DNA of 64,000 nt from Ectothiorhodospiraceae bacterium (GTDB lineage Bacteria > Pseudomonadota > Gammaproteobacteria > Nitrococcales > Aquisalimonadaceae). Of the stretch, positions 40,348 to 50,994 are shown one piece after another (position 1 is the first letter of the stretch; every line of letters starts with the position of its first letter). The notes under the pieces are model-generated. The model was not told the DNA's origin. It did not search any database and saw only the letters and a list, made by a program, of their open reading frames with translations. The position numbers were made by a program, and so were the translations under genes. The DNA lies in assembly GCA_020831885.1 (NCBI GenBank), contig JAFIFU010000012.1:1-64000 (forward strand). The letters run 5' to 3'.

Positions 40348-40971
40348 TCATTGCGCGAAAACCGAGACATCGCCTTTGCCCTGACGCAGCACCACGGGTA
40401 CGCCATCGTACAGATCCACGACGGTGGAGGGCTCCATGCCACAGGCCCCGCCGTCGATGATCAGGTCCACCAGCTTGCCGATGCGTTCCCGGATATCCGA
40501 TGCCTCGGTGAGCGGCAGTTCCTGGTCCGGCAACTGCAGGCTGGTACTCATCAACGGCTCGCCCAGCTCTTCCAGCAACGCCCGGGCAATGGCGTGATCC
40601 GGCACCCGGATACCGATGGTCTTGCGCTTGGGATGCTGGAGCCGGCGGGGCACCTCTCCCGTAGCGCGCAGCACAAACGTATACGGGCCGGGGGTAAAGG
40701 CCTTGAGCTGCCGGTAGGCGGTGTTCTCCACACGGGCATAGGTACCGATCTCCGAGAGATCCCGGCAGGCGAGGGTGAAATTGTGATTGTCGGACAACTG
40801 CCGTATCTGCCGGATCCGGTCCACCGCAGCCTTCTCCCCCATCATGCAGCCCAACGCATACGTGGAATCCGTGGGATAAACAATCACCCCCCCCTCCCGG
40901 AGGATCTTCACCGCCTGGTGAATCAGGCGCTTCTGCGGCGTCTCCGGGTGAATCTCGAAGTACTGGCTCAT
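40348..40971 (-). CDS. YciO-type Sua5/YrdC family protein (L-threonylcarbamoyladenylate synthase-like)
   Basis: 207 residues. KILREGGVIVYPTDSTYALGC and RQIRQLSDNHNFTLACRDLSEIG match the YrdC/Sua5 dsRNA-binding fold, and GIRVPDHAIARALLEELGEPLMSTS with IIDGGACGMEPSTVVDL follow. YciO lacks the Sua5 C-terminal domain and its own substrate is unsettled. The ATG at 40971 has GGAGGAGGC directly upstream. Upstream in the same direction of transcription are trpS and scpAB, 114 bases downstream. The gene is divergent from yciI. Confidence 0.9.
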   Translation of the reverse strand: MSQYFEIHPETPQKRLIHQAVKILREGGVIVYPTDSTYALGCMMGEKAAVDRIRQIRQLSDNHNFTLACRDLSEIGTYARVENTAYRQLKAFTPGPYTFVLRATGEVPRRLQHPKRKTIGIRVPDHAIARALLEELGEPLMSTSLQLPDQELPLTEASDIRERIGKLVDLIIDGGACGMEPSTVVDLYDGVPVVLRQGKGDVSVFAQ

Positions 40972-41108
40972 GCCTCCTCCTCTGCCATGTGATACCGGGC
41001 AGCGAACCTCGACGCTGCCGAGCGGTCCATCAAGCCGAGACCGGTGATGAAAGCCTGCCCCGTTGTGGGGCAGTCGCCCGCCGGTGACGGTGTGATAAGC
41101 TCTGCGGC

Positions 41109-41126
41109 TGTCAGATCCTCCTGACA
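41109..41126. promoter_or_regulatory. inverted repeat in the yciO/yciI divergent region
   Basis: Perfect TGTCAG-N6-CTGACA palindrome, 35 bases before the yciI ATG, within the 190-base divergent spacer. It could be an operator, but no regulator can be named. Confidence 0.35.
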
Positions 41127-41161
41127 CCGAACAGTCTGGCACAGGAAGGAGCCGGGAAACC

Positions 41162-41461
41162 ATGTACTACGTGATCATGTCCCAGGATGTGGAGAACAGT
41201 CTGCCGCTGCGCCAGCAGGCCCGTCCGGCCCACCTGGAGCGCATCGAGGAACTCAAGGCCGAGGGCCGCTTGCTGATGGCCGGCCCGTTCCCCGCGCTGG
41301 ACACCCCGGACCCGGGCGAGGCCGGCTTCACCGGCAGCCTGGTGGTTGCGGAATTCCCGTCGCTGGAAGCCGCCCGGGCCTGGGCCGACGCCGATCCTTA
41401 TGTGGCCGCCGGCGTCTACGCGCAGGTGACGGTGAAGCCGTTCAAGAAGGTACTGCCATGA
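41162..41461 (+). CDS. yciI: YciI family protein
   Basis: 99-residue ferredoxin-like alpha-beta protein of the YCII family. The conserved His/Asp pair lies in [22 protein letters not shown] and [16 protein letters not shown]. Substrate unknown for most members. GGAG lies about 9 bases before the ATG. The stop overlaps the bolA start (ATGA), so the two are translationally coupled. Confidence 0.93.
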   Translation: MYYVIMSQDVENSLPLRQQARPAHLERIEELKAEGRLLMAGPFPALDTPDPGEAGFTGSLVVAEFPSLEAARAWADADPYVAAGVYAQVTVKPFKKVLP

Positions 41462-41748
41462 ATGAACAGCGCGTGCGGATGATTCGGGAACGAATGCACG
41501 ACGCCCTGGCCGTGCAGCAGTTGGAGGTGGTGGACGAGTCCCACTTGCATGCGGGGCACGCCGGGGCACGGGACGGCCGCGGCCACTTCCGTGTGCTGGT
41601 GGTCAGTGACGCCTTTGCCGACAAATCGCCCCTGCAGCGCCACAGGCTGATCTACGAAGCCATGGGCGACGCCATGGAAACCGATATCCATGCGCTGACC
41701 ATTCAGGCCATGACCCCGCAGGAATACCAGCAGGCGTCCTCCGGCTGA
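41458..41748 (+). CDS. bolA: BolA/IbaG family protein
   Basis: 96 residues with the BolA fold: [50 protein letters not shown]. BolA proteins partner with monothiol glutaredoxins in Fe-S and iron handling. This one is of the short BolA-like group and the exact paralogue is not certain. It overlaps yciI by four bases and is followed 15 bases later by the PpiC lipoprotein gene. Confidence 0.92.
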   Translation: MNEQRVRMIRERMHDALAVQQLEVVDESHLHAGHAGARDGRGHFRVLVVSDAFADKSPLQRHRLIYEAMGDAMETDIHALTIQAMTPQEYQQASSG

Positions 41749-41763
41749 AGGGTTCCGAACACC

Positions 41764-42621
41764 ATGCGCAACTGGTTCCTCTCCCTGAGCCTTCCCCTGC
41801 TGATCGCCTGCGGTCCGGGTGAAGAGCCGCAGACCTCAGGCCAGCCGGCATCCGGCATGCAGCCTATGGCACAGTACGATGCGGAGCAGATCCTGGCTCT
41901 GGTGAACGGCGAACTGATCACGGAGCCCATGCTGGTCATGCACGCGCTCCGCCGGACCGGCACCGCCCTGGAAGAACTCACCGAGGACAAGCGGGAGATG
42001 TTGCTCCTGGAGCTGGTGGAGCTGGTGCTGATCGCCCAGGACGCCCAGCAGCAGGAGCTGGATGGCGACCCCATGCTCCGGGCACGGATTCACAACATGC
42101 AGCGCGCCCTGATGGCCCAGGCCGTGCTGGAGGAATTGCGGGCACAGCCGGTACCGGAACAGGAGCTGGATACCCTCTACCAGCAGCACTACGCCGACCG
42201 GCAGGAAACCGAATACCACGCCCGGCATATCCTGGTGGACGATGAGGAAACCGCCCGTGAACTCATCAGCCGCCTGGACCAGGGTGCGGCCTTCACCGAC
42301 CTGGCCCGCCTGCATTCCACCGGCCCCAGCGCGCCCGACGGCGGCGACTTGGGCTGGTTCACCCCGGACCAGATGGTCCCCCCTTTCGGTGAGGCCGCCA
42401 CGCGTCTCGGTGTCGGCGAGCATTCCAGTGAACCGGTTCGCACCCAGTTCGGCTGGCACGTGATCCGCCTTGAGGAGACCCGCGAGCGGGCGCCCCCTCC
42501 TCCGGAGGCGGTCCGGGAGCAGTTGGAGCAGCTTGCCCTGCGCAAGCGCATGGAACAGTACGTCAAGGGCCTGCGCGCCCAGGCGGAAGTGCAGCTCTAT
42601 CGCCCTGCGGAAGCCGACTGA
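41764..42621 (+). CDS. peptidyl-prolyl isomerase lipoprotein (parvulin/PpiC type)
   Basis: 285 residues. Signal peptide with lipobox LLIAC, lipidated Cys16 followed by Gly, so sorting to the outer membrane is likely. A SurA-like N-terminal chaperone region (about 40-140) precedes one parvulin domain (about 146-245): YHARHILVDDEETA, GAAFTDLARLHSTGPSAPDGGDLGWF and TQFGWHVIRLEETRE. It probably assists envelope protein folding. It is the last gene of the yciI-bolA unit and converges on ligA with a 24-base gap. Confidence 0.92.
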   Translation: MRNWFLSLSLPLLIACGPGEEPQTSGQPASGMQPMAQYDAEQILALVNGELITEPMLVMHALRRTGTALEELTEDKREMLLLELVELVLIAQDAQQQELDGDPMLRARIHNMQRALMAQAVLEELRAQPVPEQELDTLYQQHYADRQETEYHARHILVDDEETARELISRLDQGAAFTDLARLHSTGPSAPDGGDLGWFTPDQMVPPFGEAATRLGVGEHSSEPVRTQFGWHVIRLEETRERAPPPPEAVREQLEQLALRKRMEQYVKGLRAQAEVQLYRPAEAD

Positions 42622-42645
42622 GCCATCACCGAACGCCGCCGTACT

Positions 42646-44888
<2,243 letters not shown>

Positions 44889-46829
44889 ATGGTGGACAAG
44901 TCTCGGGATCAGGATGCATTCGTCAACTCGCTGGTGAGTTACACGCAGGAACACAAGGCCCGGCACTGGGAGGGCACGTTCGACCAGTTCCTGCGCGATA
45001 TTTTTCCCCTGCAACCCAAGGAACTGGCTCGCACGGCCCACCAGTATTGCTGGGACATGATCCGCTGGCATGGCGCCGAGCGCCCGGCCACGGGCGAACA
45101 GTTTACCCGCTACGGGCTGTTCGAGCAGGACCTGTTCGGTATGCAGGAGGCCTTGGAACGGGTGGCGAATTACTTCAAGGCCGCCAGCGAAGGCTCCGAG
45201 GTCGGACGCCGCCTGCTCCTGCTCCTGGGTCCGCCCTCCGGGGGGAAATCCAGCCTGGTCACCCTGCTCAAGCGTGGTCTGGAGGAATACAGCCTCACGG
45301 ATGAAGGCGCCCTGTACGCCATCAAGGGCAGCCCCATTCACGAGAATCCCCTGCTGCTGATCCCGCACAGCAAACGGGCGGCGTTTCGGGACACCTACGG
45401 GGTCACCATCGAGGGCGAGCTCTCTCCCTACACGCGGGCCGTCCTCGAGGACGAGTACGAGGGTGACTTCACGCGCATGCCGGTGGAGCGGATCTTCATC
45501 AGCGAGGCCGGACGGGTGGGCGTGGGCACCTACGCTCCCCATGATCCCACCACCGCCGACATTGCCGACCTGGTGGGCTCCGTGGACCTTTCCAAGGTGG
45601 CGGAGTACGGTGACGAGGGGAACCCGCGGGCCTGGTCCTGGTCCGGCGCGGTGTACGCGGCCAGCCGCGGCATGCTGGAGATGATCGAGATCCTGAAGGT
45701 GAAGCGGGAGTTCCTGTACCTGCTGCTCACCCTCACCCAGGAGAAGAACATCAAGGTCTCGCGCTTCCCGCTGATTCACATGGACGAGACCATCGTGGCC
45801 CACACGAACCTGGCGGAATTCCGGAAATTCCTGCAGGAGAAGGAGAACGAGGCGCTGCTGGATCGCATGGTCATCATCCAGGTGCCGTACACCCTGTGCT
45901 ACACGGACGAGGCCCGCATCTACCACAAGCTCACCTCGTCCACCCCGACCTTCCAGGAGGTACACCTGGACCCCCACGCGCTCCGGGTCGCCGCGGTATT
46001 TGCGGTGCTGACCCGCCTGCGGCCATCCGAACGGGCGGATCTGGATCTGAGCAAGAAGGTACGCATCCACGCCGGCGAGGACGTGGAAGCGGTCTCCCCC
46101 ACCGATGTGGAGAAGATCCGCAACGAACATCCCGATGAGGGCATGGACGGGGTCTCGCCGCGCTTTGTGGTGAACGCCCTTGCCGGGGCCATCAGCCGCA
46201 GTGAGCACCGGAGCCTCACCGCCATCGATGTCCTGCTGGCGCTGAAGGACACCATCGACTCCGACGCGCGCATGGACGGGAAGCAGAAGAAGGCCTGGAT
46301 GGACCTGCTGGTCACCGCGCGGAAGGATTTTTACAACCGCTGGGTGAAGCAGGACGTCCACAAGGCACTGTTTGTCTCGTTTGAGGAAGAAGCCCAGGAA
46401 CTGCTGGAGAAATACCTGGACGAGGTGGAAGCCGTTCTGGACAACCGGCAGGTGACGGACCCCATCACCGGCGAGGAACGGGAGGCGGACGAGCGCTTCC
46501 TGCGCGGTGTGGAGGAGAAAATCGGCATCTCCGATGCCGGCAAGCATTCGTTCCGGCAGGAAGTGGTGCGCAAGGCCATGGGCGCATACAAGCGCGGCGA
46601 GCAGTTCAGCCTGACTAGCCATACCCGCTTGCGCGAGGCCGTGGAGCGCTACCTGTTCGAGGAACGGCGCGACGTGCTGCGCCTGGTCACCTCCTCGGCC
46701 CGCCCGGACGACGAATCCCGCCGGAAGATCTCCGCCGTGGAGGAACGCCTGGTGGCCGAATACGGCTATGATCAGCACAGCGCACGCGAGGCATTGGGCT
46801 ACGTCACCACGCTGCTGTCCCAGGAGTGA
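44889..46829 (+). CDS. prkA: PrkA serine protein kinase (AAA-type)
   Basis: 646 residues. An AAA domain with P-loop GPPSGGKSS (residues 114-122) precedes the PrkA C-terminal kinase-like domain, with LTLTQEKNIKVSRFPLIHMDE, FAVLTRLRPSERADLDL and VRKAMGAYKRGEQF. Homologues are stress- and nitrogen-limitation-induced kinases. A GGGGG run lies before the ATG at 44889, and nine further N-terminal codons are in frame but not needed. It opens the conserved prkA-yeaH-spoVR operon. Confidence 0.95.
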   Translation: MVDKSRDQDAFVNSLVSYTQEHKARHWEGTFDQFLRDIFPLQPKELARTAHQYCWDMIRWHGAERPATGEQFTRYGLFEQDLFGMQEALERVANYFKAASEGSEVGRRLLLLLGPPSGGKSSLVTLLKRGLEEYSLTDEGALYAIKGSPIHENPLLLIPHSKRAAFRDTYGVTIEGELSPYTRAVLEDEYEGDFTRMPVERIFISEAGRVGVGTYAPHDPTTADIADLVGSVDLSKVAEYGDEGNPRAWSWSGAVYAASRGMLEMIEILKVKREFLYLLLTLTQEKNIKVSRFPLIHMDETIVAHTNLAEFRKFLQEKENEALLDRMVIIQVPYTLCYTDEARIYHKLTSSTPTFQEVHLDPHALRVAAVFAVLTRLRPSERADLDLSKKVRIHAGEDVEAVSPTDVEKIRNEHPDEGMDGVSPRFVVNALAGAISRSEHRSLTAIDVLLALKDTIDSDARMDGKQKKAWMDLLVTARKDFYNRWVKQDVHKALFVSFEEEAQELLEKYLDEVEAVLDNRQVTDPITGEEREADERFLRGVEEKIGISDAGKHSFRQEVVRKAMGAYKRGEQFSLTSHTRLREAVERYLFEERRDVLRLVTSSARPDDESRRKISAVEERLVAEYGYDQHSAREALGYVTTLLSQE

Positions 46830-46858
46830 TGGTGCACCACCAGCCCCAGGGGGACCCG

Positions 46859-48028
46859 ATGGCAGGCGACGAGCGTACTGATATTTCCAGCACAGCCAGT
46901 CAGCACCGCTGGTACGAACTCTTCTCCCGGGGCGCCCGGGACTGGCTGCGACACAACCAGAAAGTCCGTGACGCCGTCCGGGAACAGTTGCCGGAACTGG
47001 TGGCCGGCTCGGACATTCTGAGCCGGCCGGGGGACCGGACTGTTCAGGTGCCCGTCCGTTTCCTGGAACACTACCGTTTCCGGCTGCGGGATCAGCACCA
47101 GCAGGGCGGTGTGGGTCAGGGACCGGGCGAACCCGGGGATGTGTTCCGTCGCGGCCAGCCCGGCGGCGGCGAAGGCCAGGGCGGTGCCGGAGGCAGTGGC
47201 GAGGGCGAACTGCGGTTCGTGCTGGAGCTGAAGGTGGACGACATCGTGGACTGGCTCTGGGAGGAGCTGAAGCTACCCGATCTCAAACCCAGAACCACCG
47301 ACGCCGTGACCGACGAGGATCTGGTGCGGGAGGGCTGGGACCGGCGCGGCCCCCGGGCCCGGCTGGACCGGCGACGCACGCTGCGCGAGGCCGTCAAGCG
47401 GCGCACGGCGCGACCGGAACAGCCCGCCTTCACCGACGATGACCTGCGCTACCGGCAACTGGCCCGCCGCCGGCACCCGGCGGTGAACGCGGTGGTGGCC
47501 TTTGTGCTGGACGTCTCCGCCAGCATGGATCCGGGCCGGCGCAAGCTGGCCAAGGCCTTCTTCTTCTGGGCCACCCAGGGTCTGCGCCGACGGTACGGTA
47601 ACCTGGAGACGGTGTTCATCGCCCACACCAACGAGGCCTGGGAATTCGATGAGGAGAGCTTCTTCCAGGTGGCGGCAACGGGCGGCACCGTGGCATCCAG
47701 CGCCTTCCGTCTGGTGCGCGAGATCTTCTCCGAACGCTACCCACCGGCCCACTACAACCAGTACGTGTTCTACGCCTCGGATGGGGACAACTTCGCCGAT
47801 GACCGCCAGGCGGCGGAAGCGCTGCTCCTGGAGCTGGCCGGCCAGGTGAATTTCATGGGCTTGGTGGAAACACCGCAGAACCGGTTTGAATCCTCCCGCT
47901 CCGAGACCGGACGCCTGTTCAAGGCGCTGGAGGCCCGCAATCACCCGGTAGGGAGCTTCACCGTTCATTCCGAGGCCGACATCTGGGAAGCGATCCGCGC
48001 CTTTTTCCAGCGGCAGGCCGCCGCCTGA
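46859..48028 (+). CDS. yeaH: YeaH/UPF0229 family protein (DUF444, von Willebrand-like)
   Basis: 389 residues. A charged front part (YELFSRGARDWLRHNQKVRDAVREQL, a glycine-rich stretch about 90-115) is followed by a VWA-like domain: VAFVLDVSASMDPGRRKLAKAFFFW, where the DVSAS approximates the MIDAS motif, TVFIAHTNEAWEFDEESFF, then ASDGDNFADDR. The ATG at 46859 has AGGGGGACC upstream. GTG at 46826, overlapping the prkA stop, is the alternative. It is always beside prkA and spoVR. Its biochemical role is unknown. Confidence 0.93.
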   Translation: MAGDERTDISSTASQHRWYELFSRGARDWLRHNQKVRDAVREQLPELVAGSDILSRPGDRTVQVPVRFLEHYRFRLRDQHQQGGVGQGPGEPGDVFRRGQPGGGEGQGGAGGSGEGELRFVLELKVDDIVDWLWEELKLPDLKPRTTDAVTDEDLVREGWDRRGPRARLDRRRTLREAVKRRTARPEQPAFTDDDLRYRQLARRRHPAVNAVVAFVLDVSASMDPGRRKLAKAFFFWATQGLRRRYGNLETVFIAHTNEAWEFDEESFFQVAATGGTVASSAFRLVREIFSERYPPAHYNQYVFYASDGDNFADDRQAAEALLLELAGQVNFMGLVETPQNRFESSRSETGRLFKALEARNHPVGSFTVHSEADIWEAIRAFFQRQAAA

Positions 48029-48044
48029 ACTGCAGGAGTGCACC

Positions 48045-49481
48045 ATGAGCGGAACCCACCACGGTCATCACCATCACGACGCCACCTGCCAGACGCCGGG
48101 AAACCCGGAACTGGCCCGGTATGTGCCCCGCTTCGAGCAGATGGCGCGGGACCATGGCCTTCAGTTCTACCCGGTGGATTTCGAGCTGGTGCCGAACACC
48201 TTCATGATGGAGGTGGCCGTCTACGGCCTGCCGGTGCGCATGCCCCACTGGTCCTTCGGGGTGCGTTACATCTACCAGTATGTCCAGCACCGCATGGGCA
48301 ACAGCCGGATTTTCGAAGTGGTATTCCCGGGCGACCCGAACCGGGCCTATCTGGTGGACGCCAATGCCCTGGCCGAGAACACACTGGTCACGGCCCATGT
48401 GCTCGGACATGCGGACTTTTCCCGCAATAACACGCTGTTTCAGCGCATGCAGCAGGAGGTGGGCTACCACATCGTGGAACAGGCGGCCGCCCGGGCCCAG
48501 CGTATCCAGGCGGCCATCCAGCAGCACGGCACCGAACAGGTGGAGGCCGTGCTGGATGCGGCGCTGGCGCTGGAGCAGCACATCGACACCAACCAGCCGC
48601 TGCACCGCCCCCCGTATCCGGAAACGCTACCGGCGGAACCGCAGCGCCCGCCCCGGGATGCGTTCGAGGCACGCTTCCGGGAATTGCCGGGGGAGCATCC
48701 GGCCCCGACGCGGGAGGCGCGACGCGCGCCGGTTCCGCCGCGCCCGGAGTACGATCTGCTCTGGTTCATCGCCAAGTACGCCCCGGACCTGGACGACTGG
48801 GAACGGGACATTTTCCTGGCTGTGCGGGAGGAATCCTATTACTTCTACCCGGTCTTCGCCTGTCAGATCATGAACGAGGGCTGGGCCAGCTACTGGCATG
48901 CGCGGCTGTTGCGGGAAGCGGATTTTCTGCCCGGGCAGGTCTACCTGGATGCCATCAAAACCCATTCGGATGTGGTGCGCCCGTACGCGGGGAGCCAGTC
49001 GGTGGCGTTGTCGGTGAACCCCTACCACCTGGGCTTCTGCCTGTGGGAACGGATCATCGAAGAGCAGGGGCTGGACCGGGCGCTGGAGATCCGCACCCAG
49101 GAGGATGATTTCAGCTTCATCCGCAATCATCTGGATCAGGACCTGGCCCGGGAGTTGCAACTGTTCAATTACCTGCGCCGCCCCGGCGCCGGCGGCGAGG
49201 AGCGCTATATCGTTCAGGACAGGAAACTGGACACGCTGCGCGAGGGCATTCTGCAGCCGAAGTTCAATTACGGCGCGCCCAGGGTCTGTGCCAGCCGGAT
49301 CAGCAGCAACGGGCACCTGACCCTGACCCACGATCACCAGACCGATGGCCGCGGTCTGGACCTGATGCGCGCCCGGAAGGTGTTGGATTACATCCATCGC
49401 GTCTGGCGCCGCCCGGTGATGCTGGAGACCGTGGATCACGCCGGTGAACGCAAGGTGGTGGAGAACAGCCGGCCCGCCTGA
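48045..49481 (+). CDS. SpoVR family protein (YcgB-like)
   Basis: 478 residues starting MSGTHHGHHHHDATC. SpoVR-domain motifs: YPVDFELVPNTFMMEVAVYGLPVRMPHW, ALAENTLVTAHVLGHADFS, FPVFACQIMNEGWASYWHA and HSDVVRPYAGSQSVALSVNPYHLG. The His/Glu-rich pattern suggests a metal site. It is named after a B. subtilis sporulation gene, but this organism class does not sporulate, and the E. coli relative is YcgB. AGGAG with an 8-base spacer precedes the ATG. It is the last gene of the prkA operon. Confidence 0.94.
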   Translation: MSGTHHGHHHHDATCQTPGNPELARYVPRFEQMARDHGLQFYPVDFELVPNTFMMEVAVYGLPVRMPHWSFGVRYIYQYVQHRMGNSRIFEVVFPGDPNRAYLVDANALAENTLVTAHVLGHADFSRNNTLFQRMQQEVGYHIVEQAAARAQRIQAAIQQHGTEQVEAVLDAALALEQHIDTNQPLHRPPYPETLPAEPQRPPRDAFEARFRELPGEHPAPTREARRAPVPPRPEYDLLWFIAKYAPDLDDWERDIFLAVREESYYFYPVFACQIMNEGWASYWHARLLREADFLPGQVYLDAIKTHSDVVRPYAGSQSVALSVNPYHLGFCLWERIIEEQGLDRALEIRTQEDDFSFIRNHLDQDLARELQLFNYLRRPGAGGEERYIVQDRKLDTLREGILQPKFNYGAPRVCASRISSNGHLTLTHDHQTDGRGLDLMRARKVLDYIHRVWRRPVMLETVDHAGERKVVENSRPA

Positions 49482-49491
49482 TCCACCCCTC

Positions 49492-49950
49492 TCACGCGCT
49501 GTGTCGCTCCGGCCGGCAGCGACTCTCCACCAGACAGCGCAGAGCATGGCGGCGCACGTGCGCCACCAGGGCGGTCAGCCCCAGCAAGCGCTGACAGGTG
49601 AGCCGCCCGGGCAACTGAAGTACCCGCACCAGGTCGACGTCCTCCACCAGGGCGTCTTCGGCAGGCTGACCGGCATAGATCCGGAACACCATGGCCACCA
49701 GTCCTGCATCGATCGGACATTCCGCGCAGCCGCGGAACTCCAGCCGATGGGCGCTGCCGCCGCTGCAGACCAGGACCAGCGATGCGCAGGCGCCGATGCG
49801 CTGGGGATGATCCCCCGGGCGCGGCGGCTGCAGCCGGGATCCGTGTTCGATGATGAAATGGTAGCGGTCCACCCAGTCCGGGATATCCAGGAACTCCGCC
49901 ACGAGCCGCTCGCGGGCAAGATGAATCGGCGCTGGAGGTGTGGCACGCAT
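49492..49950 (-). CDS. SufE-like Fe-S metabolism protein, Fur-controlled
   Basis: 152 residues. WVDRYHFIIEHGSRL and RIGACASLVLVCSG align with the SufE/CsdE pattern around the sulfur-accepting Cys (GCxSxVW), followed by IDAGLVAMVFRIYAGQPAEDALVEDVD and LTCQRLLGLTALVAHVRRHA. The usual GC is AC, and the LADS-type segment is FRGCAECPID, so it is divergent. GGGAG lies 8 bases before the ATG. The promoter contains a Fur box, so iron limitation should induce it. SufS and the suf cluster are not in the window. Confidence 0.82.
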   Translation of the reverse strand: MRATPPAPIHLARERLVAEFLDIPDWVDRYHFIIEHGSRLQPPRPGDHPQRIGACASLVLVCSGGSAHRLEFRGCAECPIDAGLVAMVFRIYAGQPAEDALVEDVDLVRVLQLPGRLTCQRLLGLTALVAHVRRHALRCLVESRCRPERHSA

Positions 49951-49980
49951 GTGATCTGCTCCCTGTGTATGAACAGGGCC

Positions 49981-50009
49981 AGATTAATGCGAATGATTCT
50001 CGTTATCAA
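49981..50009 (-). promoter_or_regulatory. sigma-70 promoter of the SufE-like gene
   Basis: On the minus strand: -35 TTGATA (50009-50004), a 17-bp spacer and -10 TAATCT (49986-49981). Transcription would start near 49974, leaving a leader of about 25 bases. The Fur box lies across the spacer. Confidence 0.75.
49989..50007 (-). promoter_or_regulatory. Fur box in the SufE-like promoter
   Basis: GATAACGAGAATCATTCGC matches the 19-bp consensus GATAATGATAATCATTATC at 15 of 19 positions, with the inner AATCATT intact. It sits between and over the -35 and -10 boxes, the classic repressing position. Confidence 0.8.
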
Positions 50010-50039
50010 TCCCTGGAGACGAATATCCCCCTGGAGTCC

Positions 50040-50978
50040 CTACGCGCGCCCCTTCCGGGCGGCCAGGTGGGCCAGGCGGCGATACTCCCGCAACTCCTCA
50101 CGAATATGCTCCACAGCCTGCTGCGTCAGGTCGCAACGCTGGGGATCCAGCAGGTAGCCGTCCAGGCTGTCCGCCAGGCGCCGCGCCGTCTCCAGCATCT
50201 GCTCGAAGGCCGTCAGCCCGTCGAAGGGTGCCGGCAGGCGCATGAACAATGCCACGCCCGGTGTCTCCATTTCGTCCACGCGGGACAGATCGAAGGTGCC
50301 CGGCTTGACCATGCTGGCCATGCTGAACACCGCCACCTCGCCGTTGCGGGTATTCATGGTGCGGTGAAAGATCTCGTGCCGGCCATGCCGCAACCCCACC
50401 TGCTCCGCGGCCTCCACCAGGGCGGGCCCGGTGAAACAGTAGCCGCGACCGGCCACCACGTGCAGCACCACGATCTTCTCCCCCGCGTCCTGGTACTCCT
50501 CATCCTGAATCCGGGGTTCATCGGCACCGAAGCCCGGGAACTCCCGCTGGGCCGGCCCCGGAGCGGGCTCCGTCTCCGGCTCGGGTTCCCCGCGCACCGG
50601 GGTACGGTCCTGCTCCGCCCCGGCGGACCCCGCTTCATCGGGACCGGATTCGGGCTGCGGCCGGGTGTAGCGCACCCGTGCCCGGGACACGGTCTGATCC
50701 GGATCGTCCAGGTCCTCGCTCCCGGCGGCGGCCGCCCGGGGCTCATCCACCGGAACGTCCAGGTCCAGGTCCACCGGATCGGCATCGGGATCGTCGATCA
50801 CCAGGTCGTCCAGATCCTTGAGGGCGCTGTCCACATCCGGATCGGAGCGCCGCCGGCGGCGCCTGGACGAGCGCCTGCCACCACGCACCGGGCCCTTCTC
50901 CTGCCAGCGGTAGTAGCCATACAGGCCGGCAACGACCAGTACGCCGAGCAGTAGGAGTATCCAGCGCAGCATATCCAT
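50040..50978 (-). CDS. zipA: cell division protein ZipA
   Basis: 312 residues. N-terminal membrane anchor (LRWILLLLGVLVVAGLYGYY), then a strongly basic stretch (RRSSRRRRRR), an acidic, proline-rich linker (about 60-165) and the C-terminal FtsZ-binding domain (about 170-295): IVVLHVVAGRGYCFTGPALVEAAEQVGL, FSMASMVKPGTFDL and TPGVALFMRLP. It anchors FtsZ to the membrane. The start MDMLRW at 50978 fits the family. The Shine-Dalgarno is weak. It lies 16 bases after smc. Confidence 0.95.
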   Translation of the reverse strand: MDMLRWILLLLGVLVVAGLYGYYRWQEKGPVRGGRRSSRRRRRRSDPDVDSALKDLDDLVIDDPDADPVDLDLDVPVDEPRAAAAGSEDLDDPDQTVSRARVRYTRPQPESGPDEAGSAGAEQDRTPVRGEPEPETEPAPGPAQREFPGFGADEPRIQDEEYQDAGEKIVVLHVVAGRGYCFTGPALVEAAEQVGLRHGRHEIFHRTMNTRNGEVAVFSMASMVKPGTFDLSRVDEMETPGVALFMRLPAPFDGLTAFEQMLETARRLADSLDGYLLDPQRCDLTQQAVEHIREELREYRRLAHLAARKGRA

Positions 50979-50994
50979 GATTTCGTCTGATCCT

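Noticed and set aside
41100-41161. Candidate -10 box TGTGATAAG before yciI
   Set aside because: Found no -35 element at a suitable distance. Not listed as a promoter.
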